Assembly (NCBI RefSeq): GCF_010671925.1
Contig: NZ_JAAHIH010000003.1
Span: 186,001 to 250,000 of the forward strand
Length of the DNA stretch: 64,000 bases
Origin: Moorena sp. SIOASIH
GTDB taxonomy: Bacteria > Cyanobacteriota > Cyanobacteriia > Cyanobacteriales > Coleofasciculaceae
Reading direction: 5' to 3'
Below, piece by piece: positions 17,634 to 26,289 of the stretch. Made by a program: the position numbers and the translations under genes. Each line of letters opens with the position of its first letter. Within the stretch, counting starts at the first letter, position 1. A model generated the notes under the pieces. That model was given only the letters and a program-made list of their open reading frames with translations, was not told where the DNA came from and searched no databases.

Positions 17634-17745
17634 CAGGACTTACGCGGTTAAGTTTATTTCGCCCCCCTAGCCCCCCAAATCTGGGGGGTACTGCTTAAAA
17701 GTCCCCCAAACTTGGGGGATTTAGGGGGCAAATGCGTAAGTCCTA
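17634..17745. mobile_element. MITE-like element A, intergenic copy
   Basis: 112 bp with ends CAGGACTTACGC and the near-complement (TGCGTAAGTCCTA). The flanks carry a 5-bp duplication ATTTA (17629-17633 and 17746-17750). The C/G-tract core matches the copy in the PKS gene. The clear duplication shows it arose by transposition. Confidence 0.85.
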
Positions 17746-18895
17746 ATTTATAAAAACCTATCCTTATGAACCCGTGACCATAATACTTGTAATTAATAGT
17801 TTAAGTATTGTGAAATTAATCATGTGGCCAATATGACTTGTTTTGTTTATATATAGAGTGGAAATAGCGAAACTTTAACCAGTATTTATCTATATATAAA
17901 CGCTTAATTTGCCATAGTTTTGGAAGCCGAAAAATTGGCGTGCGTTCGCGTAGCGTGGCCTACGGCCAATCCCATAAGACAAAATTTGCTGACTTTAGTC
18001 AATAAAGGCCAATTTGGCTTAATCGAATTGGCACTCTTAAGTCTGAAAACCAAACAAGATTAATCAATACTATAGCGGTTTTAAATTGGGTGAGGTAGCT
18101 CATCCTGAGTTTTAGGGAGCAGGGAGCAGGGAGCAGGGAGCAGGGAGCAGGGAAAAAATTCTGTGTACCTCATAACTATGGAAAACGCTATAGCCTTAGG
18201 AAGGCTACCTAGAGTTATTTAGTAATGATTAATATAGGATTTATAAACGATTTGTGAACATCCAGAAACCCACAATAATTGTTATTGTTGGCATCCTGCC
18301 TTGGTGATAGTTCACAACCTATTTATAATAGCTATAGGTAATGGGTAATAACCCATGAACTGAGGGATAACAGAAAAACGCTAATTATAACATAAATTAT
18401 AGGGATTAGACTAATGGTATTAGGTCTTAGGTATAAGCAAAGCAGTTGACAGCCTCCGTGTTTGAGCCGGGGCTAGCAAACGATAGTCTTAAGCCTATTG
18501 CCTAAAACCTAGAGGGGTGCATCTCACTTTGGCAAAAATACTCCCACAATTGAGAACTCCTCTAACTATAGGAATAAAAAAAATCGGTCAAGCTCTGGTT
18601 AACTCCAATGCTTGACCGAATTCTATGGTATAAGCTTCCACAAGTACAGCTGAGCTGCACTCAAATCTAGATAACTCCTGATCAATTAGTACATTCTGAT
18701 CGAATTAGTCAGCTATCAGCTATCAGTTATCAGTTATCAGCTATCAGCTATCAGCTATCAGCTATCAGTTATCAGTTATCAGCCAAAGGCTTGTGGCCAA
18801 GGCTGACCGCTGACCGCTGACCGCTGATAGTTGACCACAAAACAACCTTCTCCATTCATTGTCGCCAGGGCGTAAAACCCTGGCAAATTCCTATC
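17746..18895. other. 1.15-kb spacer with repeats, no gene seen
   Basis: It contains GCGTAGCGTGGCCTACGGCC (about 17949), which also recurs at 27250-27510; a (GGGAGCA)n heptamer run near 18116-18152; a GGTCAAGC...GCTTGACC inverted repeat near 18587-18617; and (TATCAGC/T)n and (TGACCGC)n heptamers at about 18708-18832. No convincing coding sequence is seen. Confidence 0.5.
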
Positions 18896-19129
18896 CTAGT
18901 CTACGTAGAAGTATCGAATCAAAAAGGTCATAACCTCACCAGGCTTTCCGGTAGGCTCCGGAGTGCTCCACTCATCAGGATAGGCGTATTTAAGGGAATA
19001 AATGGCATAAATTGTCTTCTTAACCGCTTCAGGAGAACCGACCAATATGTGCTTGGCTTTTTTAAATTTGCGACCTGGGTTTTCAGAGTTCGGATTTTGA
19101 TCAGGGTTGGGATTAATGTTTTTGCTCAT
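18896..19129 (-). CDS. Small conserved-looking hypothetical protein
   Basis: A 77-residue protein with a Pro/Asn-rich N-terminus (NPNPDQNPNSENPG), a basic stretch (RKFKKAKHILVG) and a more ordered C-terminus (TIYAIYSLKYAYPDEW, FLIRYFYVD). It has no signal peptide or known motif. Ordered C-terminal composition suggests a real gene, but I do not recognise the family. It is flanked by repeat arrays on both sides. Confidence 0.5.
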   Translation of the reverse strand: MSKNINPNPDQNPNSENPGRKFKKAKHILVGSPEAVKKTIYAIYSLKYAYPDEWSTPEPTGKPGEVMTFLIRYFYVD

Positions 19130-19321
19130 TGGAAACTATACCTTGAAACTGTGTATATTATTAATATATAAATAAATTAATCCAATGTCAAGGGGTTTAG
19201 GAATTTTTTTTTATTACGAAATATGAGGATAGTGTGGGAAGAGTGAGAAGTGTGGAGAGAGGGATAATAATAAAGATAAACTAGTTTTTATTTGTCTACA
19301 TTTTTGATATAATTAATCATA

Positions 19322-20040
19322 ATTAATCGTAGGGTGGGCAGTGCCTATGACTAATTTTCAACCTTTGGATAGGTTGACTAGGCACTGCCCACCGACAGAC
19401 AATTAACTATAAAAAAGTAATCATAATTAATCGTAGGGTGGGCAGTGCCTATGATTAATTGTCAACCTTTGGATAGGTTGACTAGGCACTGCCCACCGAC
19501 AGGGACTTAACTATAAAAAAGTAATCATAATTAATCGTAGGGTGGGCAGTGCCTATGACTAATTTTCAACCATTAAATAGGTTGACTAAGCACTGCCCAC
19601 CGACAGACAATTAACTATAAAAAAGTAATCATAATTAATCGTAGAGTGGGCAGTGCCTATGACTAATTTTCAACCTTTAGATAGGTTGACTAGGCACTGC
19701 CCACCGACAGACAATTAACTATAAAAAAGTAATCATAATTAATCGTAGGGTGGGCAGTGCCTATGACTAATTTTCAACCATTAAATAGGTTGACTAAGCA
19801 CTGCCCACCGACAGACAATTAACTATAAAAAAGTAATCATAATTAATCGTAGGGTGGGCAGTGCATAAGACAAATTTTCAACCTTTAGATAGGTTGACTA
19901 GGCACTGCCCACCGACAGACAATTAACTATAAAAAAGTAATCATAATTAATCGTAGGGTGGGCAGTGCCTATGAGCAATTGTCAACCTTTGGATAGCTTA
20001 ACTAGGCACTGCCCACCGACAGGTAATCATTATTAATCGC
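19322..20040. repeat. Seven-copy tandem array of a 103-bp palindromic repeat
   Basis: Each unit reads GTAGGGTGGGCAGTGCCTATG, a short middle and GACTAGGCACTGCCCACCGAC, so each can fold into a long hairpin. The units are joined by AATTAACTATAAAAAAGTAATCATAATTAATC. Seven copies differ at few positions (for example GTAGAGTGGG in the fourth). There are no unique spacers, so it is not a CRISPR array. Confidence 0.95.
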
Positions 20041-20058
20041 ACTTGTCACCCCGTCAGC

Positions 20059-20571
20059 TCATCTACTTCTCCTGCGTCTGGGAGTTGGGGCTGGTGTAGT
20101 GGGTTGGTATGCCTTAAGTCCATGATCACCAGTAATAATCTCCACCTGGCAACCAGTTTTTGCGTAGAATTCTGCTACAGTTTTGATAGTAGCATCACCT
20201 ATTGAAACTTTTTGTGCTGCGAGTTGAGACCATTCGACTGCTAATTTTTTCAGTCCTTGAGCGTCCCAAAGCACTGACTGATCCGTGAAAGCTGCCCAAG
20301 GTGTTTTTTCATCTGCTGCTTTTTCCATAATCTCAGCTAAAGCTTGGGCAGTTTCATACCTTTTTGTTCTAGCTTGAGCAATATGATTACCAGTTTCAAT
20401 AATAGCAGCCAAGGGTAATACAAATGTTGTCGATGCTTTTTCTTCTTTTTCCAAAAGCTCAACAACTCGCTGTTTATTCCATCTATTATTACCAGATCCA
20501 CAAGTCTCTTTTCCAGGAACTTCTAGGTAAACGCAGAGAATCGATGTATCGATAATCAGAACCTTCCTCAT
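20059..20571 (-). CDS. PIN-like nuclease domain protein
   Basis: A 170-residue protein with an N-terminal LIIDTS (Asp8), acidic residues in the middle (Glu59 in AAIIETGNH), GDATI and a terminal ITGDHGLKAY, the order of acidic residues expected for PIN-like RNases. The C-terminus is basic and Pro-rich (PTPRRRRSR). It begins 2 bp after the ATPase stop, so the two are co-translated and probably act together. A free-standing VapC-type toxin is less likely because no small antitoxin precedes it. Confidence 0.65.
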   Translation of the reverse strand: MRKVLIIDTSILCVYLEVPGKETCGSGNNRWNKQRVVELLEKEEKASTTFVLPLAAIIETGNHIAQARTKRYETAQALAEIMEKAADEKTPWAAFTDQSVLWDAQGLKKLAVEWSQLAAQKVSIGDATIKTVAEFYAKTGCQVEIITGDHGLKAYQPTTPAPTPRRRRSR

Positions 20572-20573
20572 AT

Positions 20574-21824
20574 CTATAGTGGCTTAGACTCAGAAATATT
20601 CCTTTCAATAGCTCCTTTAGTCACTAGGTTACCCAAGGAACCAGATGCCATTAATTTAGGTAAATTATCAATAGTTTCTAGAAGGGTGAGTGTGCTTTCT
20701 CCAGTTTCTGAATCCCGGTGTGCTACAACTACGAAGGGAATCATTTCTGGTCCTAAAGCATCTAGCAAAGCAGGATTGTGAGTAGTGACTAATATGTCAA
20801 TTTTTCTCTTTTCTCCAATTTCTTTTAGCATGGTTATAAGCAGATGTAACCGAGATGGATGCAATCCATTGTCTACATCTTCAATTACTAATTGACTTCC
20901 TTCTGGTCGTGTGATCAGTGCGGTAATAATTGCTAAGAAATGCAGGGTTCCATCTGACATTCCTCGCGCATCAATTTCTGTAGTTTGACCAGCTTTCCAT
21001 TCTTCCTTACAGTAGAGCATAGCATCTGTACCAAACTTTCCTACTGGTTCCGCCCAAACTTCCTGTATATCTCGTTCTGGCAGATATTTCAAGTAAGCAG
21101 ACACCGTTGAGTCAAACTCCTCTTTTTGCTCTTTAGGTAATGCGGCTAGCACACCAGCAATATTAGAGCCATCACTCTCAATGCGATCAGAAAGGGGTGA
21201 ATAGTTCCGCATTCTGCCAGGAATAGGATTAAAAATAAAAATATTTTCTATAATTGTACAAACCTTTCCAATTATATTTTTAATATCGGCATTAGAGTTT
21301 ATTCCCCTAAGTATACTCAAAATAGAATTAGAACCTTTCCAGAAATTTATCAAAAAAAATTGTTCTTGCTCTAGCAATTTAATCTGAATACCTTTATCTT
21401 GAGTTCTAGGATAAGATATTTGGAACAAACTAGTTTGATTAAGGATTTGATTACTATCTGGTGAATAGACCAGGCGAATTAGAGATTCATTAGCTAACTG
21501 AACAAGTGGTTTGGTTTCTACTGTAATACTATAAAGGTAATCGGTTTCATCATCTTCTCCCTCAACCACAACTTTCAAGGTAAAGTTAGATTTTGGCTTG
21601 AGTGACGCCCACTCTACTCCACCTCGAATCCCAGGAAAAGCAGCATCCCCTGCCAAAGCCGATCGAATCTCCTTTCCAAAAACTATTCGTTTTAAAAATT
21701 CCAAAGCATCAATTAGATTAGATTTTCCACTAGCATTCGTCCCGATTAACACAGTCAGGGGATCAATCGGGAGTTCTGCATAACGGAAGCTTTTCCAATT
21801 TTCCAGGATAAGTTTCTTAAGCAT
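20574..21824 (-). CDS. RecF/OLD-like AAA ATPase
   Basis: A 416-residue ATPase with Walker A LIGTNASGKSN (about 26-36), an ABC-like signature region GMSDGTLHFLAI, Walker B QLVIEDVDNGLHPS and the following TTHNPALLDAL His switch. This is the SMC-like fold of free-standing AAA_21/OLD-type ATPases. There is no fused Toprim domain; instead a PIN-like nuclease gene follows at once. ATPase-nuclease pairs of this shape are often anti-phage or plasmid-conflict modules. The start overlaps the end of the BtuF-like gene by 8 bp. Confidence 0.85.
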   Translation of the reverse strand: MLKKLILENWKSFRYAELPIDPLTVLIGTNASGKSNLIDALEFLKRIVFGKEIRSALAGDAAFPGIRGGVEWASLKPKSNFTLKVVVEGEDDETDYLYSITVETKPLVQLANESLIRLVYSPDSNQILNQTSLFQISYPRTQDKGIQIKLLEQEQFFLINFWKGSNSILSILRGINSNADIKNIIGKVCTIIENIFIFNPIPGRMRNYSPLSDRIESDGSNIAGVLAALPKEQKEEFDSTVSAYLKYLPERDIQEVWAEPVGKFGTDAMLYCKEEWKAGQTTEIDARGMSDGTLHFLAIITALITRPEGSQLVIEDVDNGLHPSRLHLLITMLKEIGEKRKIDILVTTHNPALLDALGPEMIPFVVVAHRDSETGESTLTLLETIDNLPKLMASGSLGNLVTKGAIERNISESKPL

Positions 21825-22758
21825 TTCCTACCTCAAACCGTTCCCAGCCAGTGCCTTGATAACCAAAGGTGAACAGGTCTGGATGCAAAATTTCCGCTAT
21901 CATTTCTACTGAATCGACTAGTCTTGGTCCTGGACGATTGAAATACGCATTACCATCAGTAACAAAAACCTTCCCCTGGCGTACAGCTTGCAAACTTGAC
22001 CACTGCGAATGGTGAGCCATCTGTTGGGTTTCTTGTCTTGTGCGTTCCAAATCAAAGCCGCAAGGCATTACAATAATTACATCTGGATCAGCTTTGACTA
22101 AAGCATCCCATTCCAGATAAGGGGAATGTTTACCTAAAGCCCCAAACAGAGGATTACCACCTGCAATTGTCACTAATTCAGGAATCCAGTTACCAGCAGC
22201 CATCAGAGGATCAGTCCACTCGATGCAAGCAACAGTAGGGCGGTCATTTTCTGATATTTCTTGTGTCTTTTGCCTACAGGTTTCGACGCGAGACTGTAAT
22301 TGGTTCAGTAGAGATTGTGACTCTACTCCCAGGATAACAGCAACTCGCTCAATATCTGCCCAAACCTCAGTTAGCATGTTTGGCTGCAAGGAAATTATCT
22401 GAGGCTGGCTATTAGTAAGGTTCGCAACTGCTTTCTCCACCACATCGAAGTTGACAGCACAGACATCACATTGATCTTGAGTAACAATGTGGGTTGGTTG
22501 CAATTGTTCTAAAACATCAGTTTTTACTTGGTAAATACTCAAGGCACGTTTTACCAAATTGTTTATATCATCATCAATCTCGGCACTAGGTTTGTCGCTG
22601 TTGATTTGGGCCTCGGTGCAGACAGGTCGATTTTTGATGGTTGCGGGATAGTCGCATTCGTGGGATCGCCCCACAATGGCATCAGCTAATCCTAAAGCTG
22701 CCACAATTTCCGTGGCACTGGGGAGCAGAGTAACAATTCTCAGGTTTTGTGAAAGCAT
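21817..22758 (-). CDS. BtuF-like cobalamin/iron-chelate binding protein
   Basis: A 313-residue protein of the helical-backbone substrate-binding family: LRIVTLLPSATEIVAALG at the N-terminus, VGRSHECDYP, VTQDQCDVCAVN and IPELVTIAGG. It has no signal peptide or lipobox, a common feature of the cyanobacterial homologues annotated as cobalamin-binding proteins. It overlaps the downstream ATPase gene by 8 bp. No permease or ATPase of an ABC importer is nearby, so its transport role is uncertain. Confidence 0.85.
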   Translation of the reverse strand: MLSQNLRIVTLLPSATEIVAALGLADAIVGRSHECDYPATIKNRPVCTEAQINSDKPSAEIDDDINNLVKRALSIYQVKTDVLEQLQPTHIVTQDQCDVCAVNFDVVEKAVANLTNSQPQIISLQPNMLTEVWADIERVAVILGVESQSLLNQLQSRVETCRQKTQEISENDRPTVACIEWTDPLMAAGNWIPELVTIAGGNPLFGALGKHSPYLEWDALVKADPDVIIVMPCGFDLERTRQETQQMAHHSQWSSLQAVRQGKVFVTDGNAYFNRPGPRLVDSVEMIAEILHPDLFTFGYQGTGWERFEVGNA

Positions 22759-23052
22759 AGTTTAGAGGTTGATAAGTTCAGGAGATCAATAGTCAATAAT
22801 AGGGAGTAGGGAGTAGGGAGTAGGGAGTAGGGAGTAGGGAGTAGGGAGCGAACGCATATCTTGTAGGGTGCGTTAATGAAATGTAACGCACCATCTATAG
22901 CATAAAATGTAACGCACCATCTATAGCATGAAATATAACACATCATCTATTTGCATTGCTCAAAATAAACGAGTTAATAATACAATTAATGGCATAAAAA
23001 AACAAGTGCTTACGCCGATATTGTAGATTCGGTTGAGGGAAAAAAACTAACA
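22759..23052. repeat. Heptamer satellite and GTAACGCACC repeats
   Basis: (GGGAGTA)n at about 22801-22850 is followed by GTAGGGTGCGTTAATGAAAT and two copies of ATGTAACGCACCATCTATAG, the third copy being diverged. It precedes the BtuF-like gene on the minus strand, so its promoter must lie in or beyond this region. Confidence 0.8.
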
Positions 23053-23104
23053 AATAAGTTTATCATTATGTTATATTGAATAATAACATAATGATAAACT
23101 TATT
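23053..23104. promoter_or_regulatory. Perfect 22-bp inverted repeat just upstream of the antitoxin-like gene
   Basis: Arms at 23053-23074 and 23083-23104 are exact complements (AATAAGTTTATCATTATG...), separated by 8 bp. The right arm ends directly at the AAGGA ribosome-binding site of the gene at 23119. It may be an operator bound by the gene product or a hairpin that blocks translation. Confidence 0.7.
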
Positions 23105-23118
23105 AAGGAAAAAATCAA

Positions 23119-23334
23119 ATGAAAATCAACACTTCCCTAGAGGAAAGGCTAACAGCAATAGAGGCTGCGATCGCGCAGTTACAGAAGCAAGTTTCGACCC
23201 CCCAGCCGATGAATTGGCTACAACAAATTACAGGCTCTTTTAAAGATGAACCGGCATTTGAGGAGGTGCTGGCTTATGGACGATCCATACGCCAAGGCGA
23301 TGAATCTATGCTCGAAATTAGTAGGCTTTCGTAG
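23119..23334 (+). CDS. Orphan antitoxin-like protein, C-terminus probably lost
   Basis: A 71-residue protein with an N-terminal heptad region (LEERLTAIEAAIAQLQKQV), then WLQQITGSFKDEPAFEEVLAYGRSIRQ. This layout is typical of cyanobacterial antitoxins that precede PIN-domain toxins. No toxin follows; the stop codon lies in the first base pairs of a palindromic repeat, so the end of the gene and the toxin may have been replaced. SD AAGGA is at 23105-23109. Confidence 0.6.
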   Translation: MKINTSLEERLTAIEAAIAQLQKQVSTPQPMNWLQQITGSFKDEPAFEEVLAYGRSIRQGDESMLEISRLS

Positions 23335-23680
23335 GGTGGGCAAATGGACATGATTCCTAATTAAATTGCCAAACTTTCAATATTTGCCCACCCTACCATA
23401 CTAGTCTGTTGTAGGGTGGGCAAATGGACATGATTCCTAATTAAATTGCCAAACTTTCAATATTTGCTACCCTACTTGTCAGGTGGGCAAAGGTCGATGA
23501 TTCCTAATTAAATTGCCAAACTTTCAATATTTGCTACCCTACTTGTCAGGTGGGCAAAGGTCGATGATTCCTAATTAAATTGCCAAACTTTCAATATTTG
23601 CTACCCTACTTGTCAGGTGGGCAAATGGACATGATTCCTAATTAAATTGCCAAACTTTCAATATTTGCCCACCCTACCCC
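23330..23680. repeat. Five-copy array of the GTAGGGTGGGCAAATGG palindromic repeat
   Basis: The units run from GTAGGGTGGGCAAATGG through GATTCCTAATTAAATTGCC to ATTTGCCCACCCTAC and can fold into a hairpin. Copies begin near 23330, 23411, 23480, 23550 and 23620. The third to fourth units lack part of the left arm. The same family recurs at 27170-27600, 31322, 32340 and 33575. Confidence 0.9.
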
Positions 23681-23731
23681 ACTGATAGCTGATAGCTGAT
23701 AGCTGATGGCTGACGGCTCAATACTTACAAA

Positions 23732-24067
23732 TTATCCAACACCATAGTCCGTATATTGCCGAAATTCTGGTGCTTGAAACCCCAGCACAATATCGTCCTT
23801 CGCCACCCCTCGATCCACAAGTTCTTGGGCTACTCTCATTTCGGTCATATTTTGCTCAATCCAAATCTTTCCCTTCTTAATATCCATATGTAAAACACAA
23901 CCATAGACCCGTCGATAGCCATCCCATCCCACAGTCATTACCATGTAGTGGTCTTGTTTGGTATCAAAAACCGTGTAGCAATCAATCACTCCATTAGCGA
24001 TAGGAATGGCAGCATAATCGGTCAACAACGACTGAATGATATTGCGATAAGACTCTAGGTTATCCAT
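23732..24067 (-). CDS. xisI: XisI-family protein
   Basis: A 111-residue protein matching XisI, the fdxN-element excision controlling factor family: SYRNIIQSLLTDYA, VFDTKQDHYMVMTVGWDG, CVLHMDIKKGKIWIEQN and VLGFQAPEFRQYTDYGVG. It overlaps the xisH end by 13 bp, the usual order. Many xisHI pairs exist without an excision element, and none is seen here, so a toxin-antitoxin-like or other role is possible. Confidence 0.93.
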   Translation of the reverse strand: MDNLESYRNIIQSLLTDYAAIPIANGVIDCYTVFDTKQDHYMVMTVGWDGYRRVYGCVLHMDIKKGKIWIEQNMTEMRVAQELVDRGVAKDDIVLGFQAPEFRQYTDYGVG

Positions 24068-24471
24068 TTTACAATTACCTCTTGACTCGGGTCATAAATG
24101 ATTTGTTTAATCTGATATCTCTCTACTGAAATTTGTGCAAATTCTCGCTTAAAAAAAGCTTCATAAGCAATCACAGGCACTGCCAAATATAGAATCCGAG
24201 TTGGATCATTGATTTCTAAGGCAAGCCGATAATTCAAAAACTGTCCTAAGGCAGCATGGTAAGCTGTCAGTGGCGAATCACTCAAGAATGTTTTAATCTC
24301 AACAGCAATTTTTTCTTGGCCTCGCTCTGCTGCTAACAGTTGCTCCGCACCTAAATCAATTTCAAACTTGGTTCCGCCTACTTCCAGTCGCAACGGATCA
24401 TCAGTAATCTTCCACTGCTCCTTTTCTAGAGCGATTATAACCGCAGCATGAAATTTATCTTTGGCTGCCAT
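24055..24471 (-). CDS. xisH: XisH-family nuclease-like protein
   Basis: The protein starts at ATG 24471 (MAAKDKFH), which fits the usual XisH N-terminus; an upstream in-frame ATG at 24498 would add nine residues. Residues include ALEKEQWKITDDPL, FEIDLGAEQLLAAERG and KIAVEIKTFLSDS. The EIDLGAE ... VEIKTF pattern is a PD-(D/E)xK nuclease-like core. It is followed by xisI. Length of about 138 residues is normal. Confidence 0.93.
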   Translation of the reverse strand: MAAKDKFHAAVIIALEKEQWKITDDPLRLEVGGTKFEIDLGAEQLLAAERGQEKIAVEIKTFLSDSPLTAYHAALGQFLNYRLALEINDPTRILYLAVPVIAYEAFFKREFAQISVERYQIKQIIYDPSQEVIVKWIT

Positions 24472-24726
24472 TGTTATCTTTTTATAGTTTACTTTCAATC
24501 ATAGAACAATTCAGATTCCAGTGCGATCGCTAATAGTAGACCCCTTGCCAAAATAGTTTTATGGGTTACATTCAGCAGTCAGCAGTCAGCCTTGGCCTGT
24601 GGTTGATAGCGGAATTGCCTTGGTTTGATGATACAGATCTTGTAGCCAAAAGCGAGTGGAGGGAACCCCATCAGTGCCATTCGGCTATATCATGATGATG
24701 TGACTGTTAAAGATTTAGTCAAGCTC

Positions 24727-26166
24727 ATGGGTAATCTACGACTAAGCCAAACCAGAAATACTCTAACTCCTGATCAGTCAATAGTATTAGCAAGTAGGAA
24801 GCCAACATACCACCCAATCGAGGAACTGCAAGGGATAATCGGCAACCGAGCACTGGGTAATCTAATTAAATCCCAGCAAGACTTATCTGGACAAGTTCAT
24901 CGTTCCCAAGATCCTCTGTTGAGTAGTGTTTCCCCTGTTAGTGGGCAACCAATCCAGCGAATGCCAATGTTTAGGGGACTTTCCCATGAGTTAAGGGGCA
25001 ATTGGTCCGATGGGAATTTGGTACAGCGTCAGGAAGAACCAGACCAGGAACTTCAGCCGAAACCGAGTATTTATGACCTGCAGCGATCGCCTCAGCCTCG
25101 CGCAATCCAACCTAAGGGCGACATGATCGGGAATCGCCAACATCCATCACTGGAGCAGCGCCCCAACCAAACAGGCTTACCCGATCGCCTCAAAACAGGC
25201 ATTGAAAACCTTTCTGGCTACTTGATGGATGATGTGAGGGTCCACTATAGTTCAGCTAAGCCTGCCCAGTTGCAGGCAGCTGCATATACACAAGGGACTG
25301 ACATTCATGTGGGGCCGGGGCAGGAAAAGCACCTCCCACACGAAGCATGGCATGTGGTTCAACAAAAGCAAGGGCGAGTAAAACCGACTCTGCAGTTTCA
25401 AGAAGTTGCCATTAATGATAATGCGGTTTTGGAACGAGAGGCTGATCAGATGGGTAAAACTGCCTTGCAATACCACTATCAAAATTCTGGGGTTCAGCTC
25501 AATCAGGACACTTCCAATTTATCCACTCAAACCAGCTATAGCAAGGTTGCACAATTACAGGGAGCGACAGAAAAAATAGAAGAAATAAGCAGTCGCGTGT
25601 CACCGTGGGCGACAGCACAGCCTGATTGCTTAAAAGTATCCAAACAATTATGGCATCATTTAAAGGCTGACCCTATAGAGGGGCAAACAGAGGTAAAACT
25701 TGCCAAATATGTTTGGTGGCGGGGAAAGGGGAATGATAAAGGAGGACGAATAATGACAACGGACGGCAAGCGAGAGATACTTACAGGTCAGAGTCATGTC
25801 GCTGTAAAAGCTACTATAGACAGCAGCACTTACATTATCGATGTTACTATCGGACAGTTTATGAAGCCAAAAGAAAGCCAGGTCTTTGTTGGAACGGTAG
25901 ACGAGTGGGAGCAAAAATTGATGGATCTGACTGATGGGAGGAAAGACACGATAGAGCGCAACGCAGTTATTGCCGAAGGATTCGAGTCCTTTGCCAAACC
26001 TGAAACCCCGCTAGATGAAGAGCACTACGTCGATGAACTAACAGCGTTTAAGTGTAACCAGGTTCCTGGACAGACTACTAAATATAGAGACAAAAAGACA
26101 GGCAAACCAGGAGCGCGTAAATCTCTGTTTTCACTCTTGAGGAATAAACTAAATAGGAAAACCTGA
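24727..26166 (+). CDS. eCIS effector 1: DUF4157 protein with a papain-like C-terminal candidate domain
   Basis: From ATG 24727 the protein has 479 residues; GTG 24700 is an alternative start and neither has a clear SD. The N-terminus (MGNLRLSQTRNTLT, HPIEELQGIIGNRALGNLI) is shared with two other genes here. Residues 150-221 are an eCIS-core DUF4157 domain with HEAWH (205-209), an HExxH motif. This domain marks cargo of contractile injection systems. The C-terminal 150 residues contain Cys301 (QPDCLKV), His357 (GQSHVAVK) and Asp372 (YIIDVTIGQF), in the order and spacing of papain-fold toxins or transglutaminases. That assignment is inferred. The eCIS lies 7.6 kb downstream on the same strand. 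Confidence 0.82.
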   Translation: MGNLRLSQTRNTLTPDQSIVLASRKPTYHPIEELQGIIGNRALGNLIKSQQDLSGQVHRSQDPLLSSVSPVSGQPIQRMPMFRGLSHELRGNWSDGNLVQRQEEPDQELQPKPSIYDLQRSPQPRAIQPKGDMIGNRQHPSLEQRPNQTGLPDRLKTGIENLSGYLMDDVRVHYSSAKPAQLQAAAYTQGTDIHVGPGQEKHLPHEAWHVVQQKQGRVKPTLQFQEVAINDNAVLEREADQMGKTALQYHYQNSGVQLNQDTSNLSTQTSYSKVAQLQGATEKIEEISSRVSPWATAQPDCLKVSKQLWHHLKADPIEGQTEVKLAKYVWWRGKGNDKGGRIMTTDGKREILTGQSHVAVKATIDSSTYIIDVTIGQFMKPKESQVFVGTVDEWEQKLMDLTDGRKDTIERNAVIAEGFESFAKPETPLDEEHYVDELTAFKCNQVPGQTTKYRDKKTGKPGARKSLFSLLRNKLNRKT

Positions 26167-26289
26167 AAACCCGGATAGAGACTATTTTAATGGTGTCTCT
26201 TCCCTCTAACACAGAGTATCCGGAAACCAATGGAACAGTCGTTTGGAGCAGATTTTAGTGGAGTCAGGGTTCACAGTGATACCCAATCT

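Noticed and set aside
19322-20040. CRISPR-like regular array
   Set aside because: The whole 103-bp unit is repeated with no unique spacers, units are palindromic throughout and no cas genes are near.
23732-24471. Active fdxN-type excision element suggested by xisHI
   Set aside because: No xisF-like recombinase, no interrupted gene and no attachment repeats are visible; xisHI pairs are common without an element.
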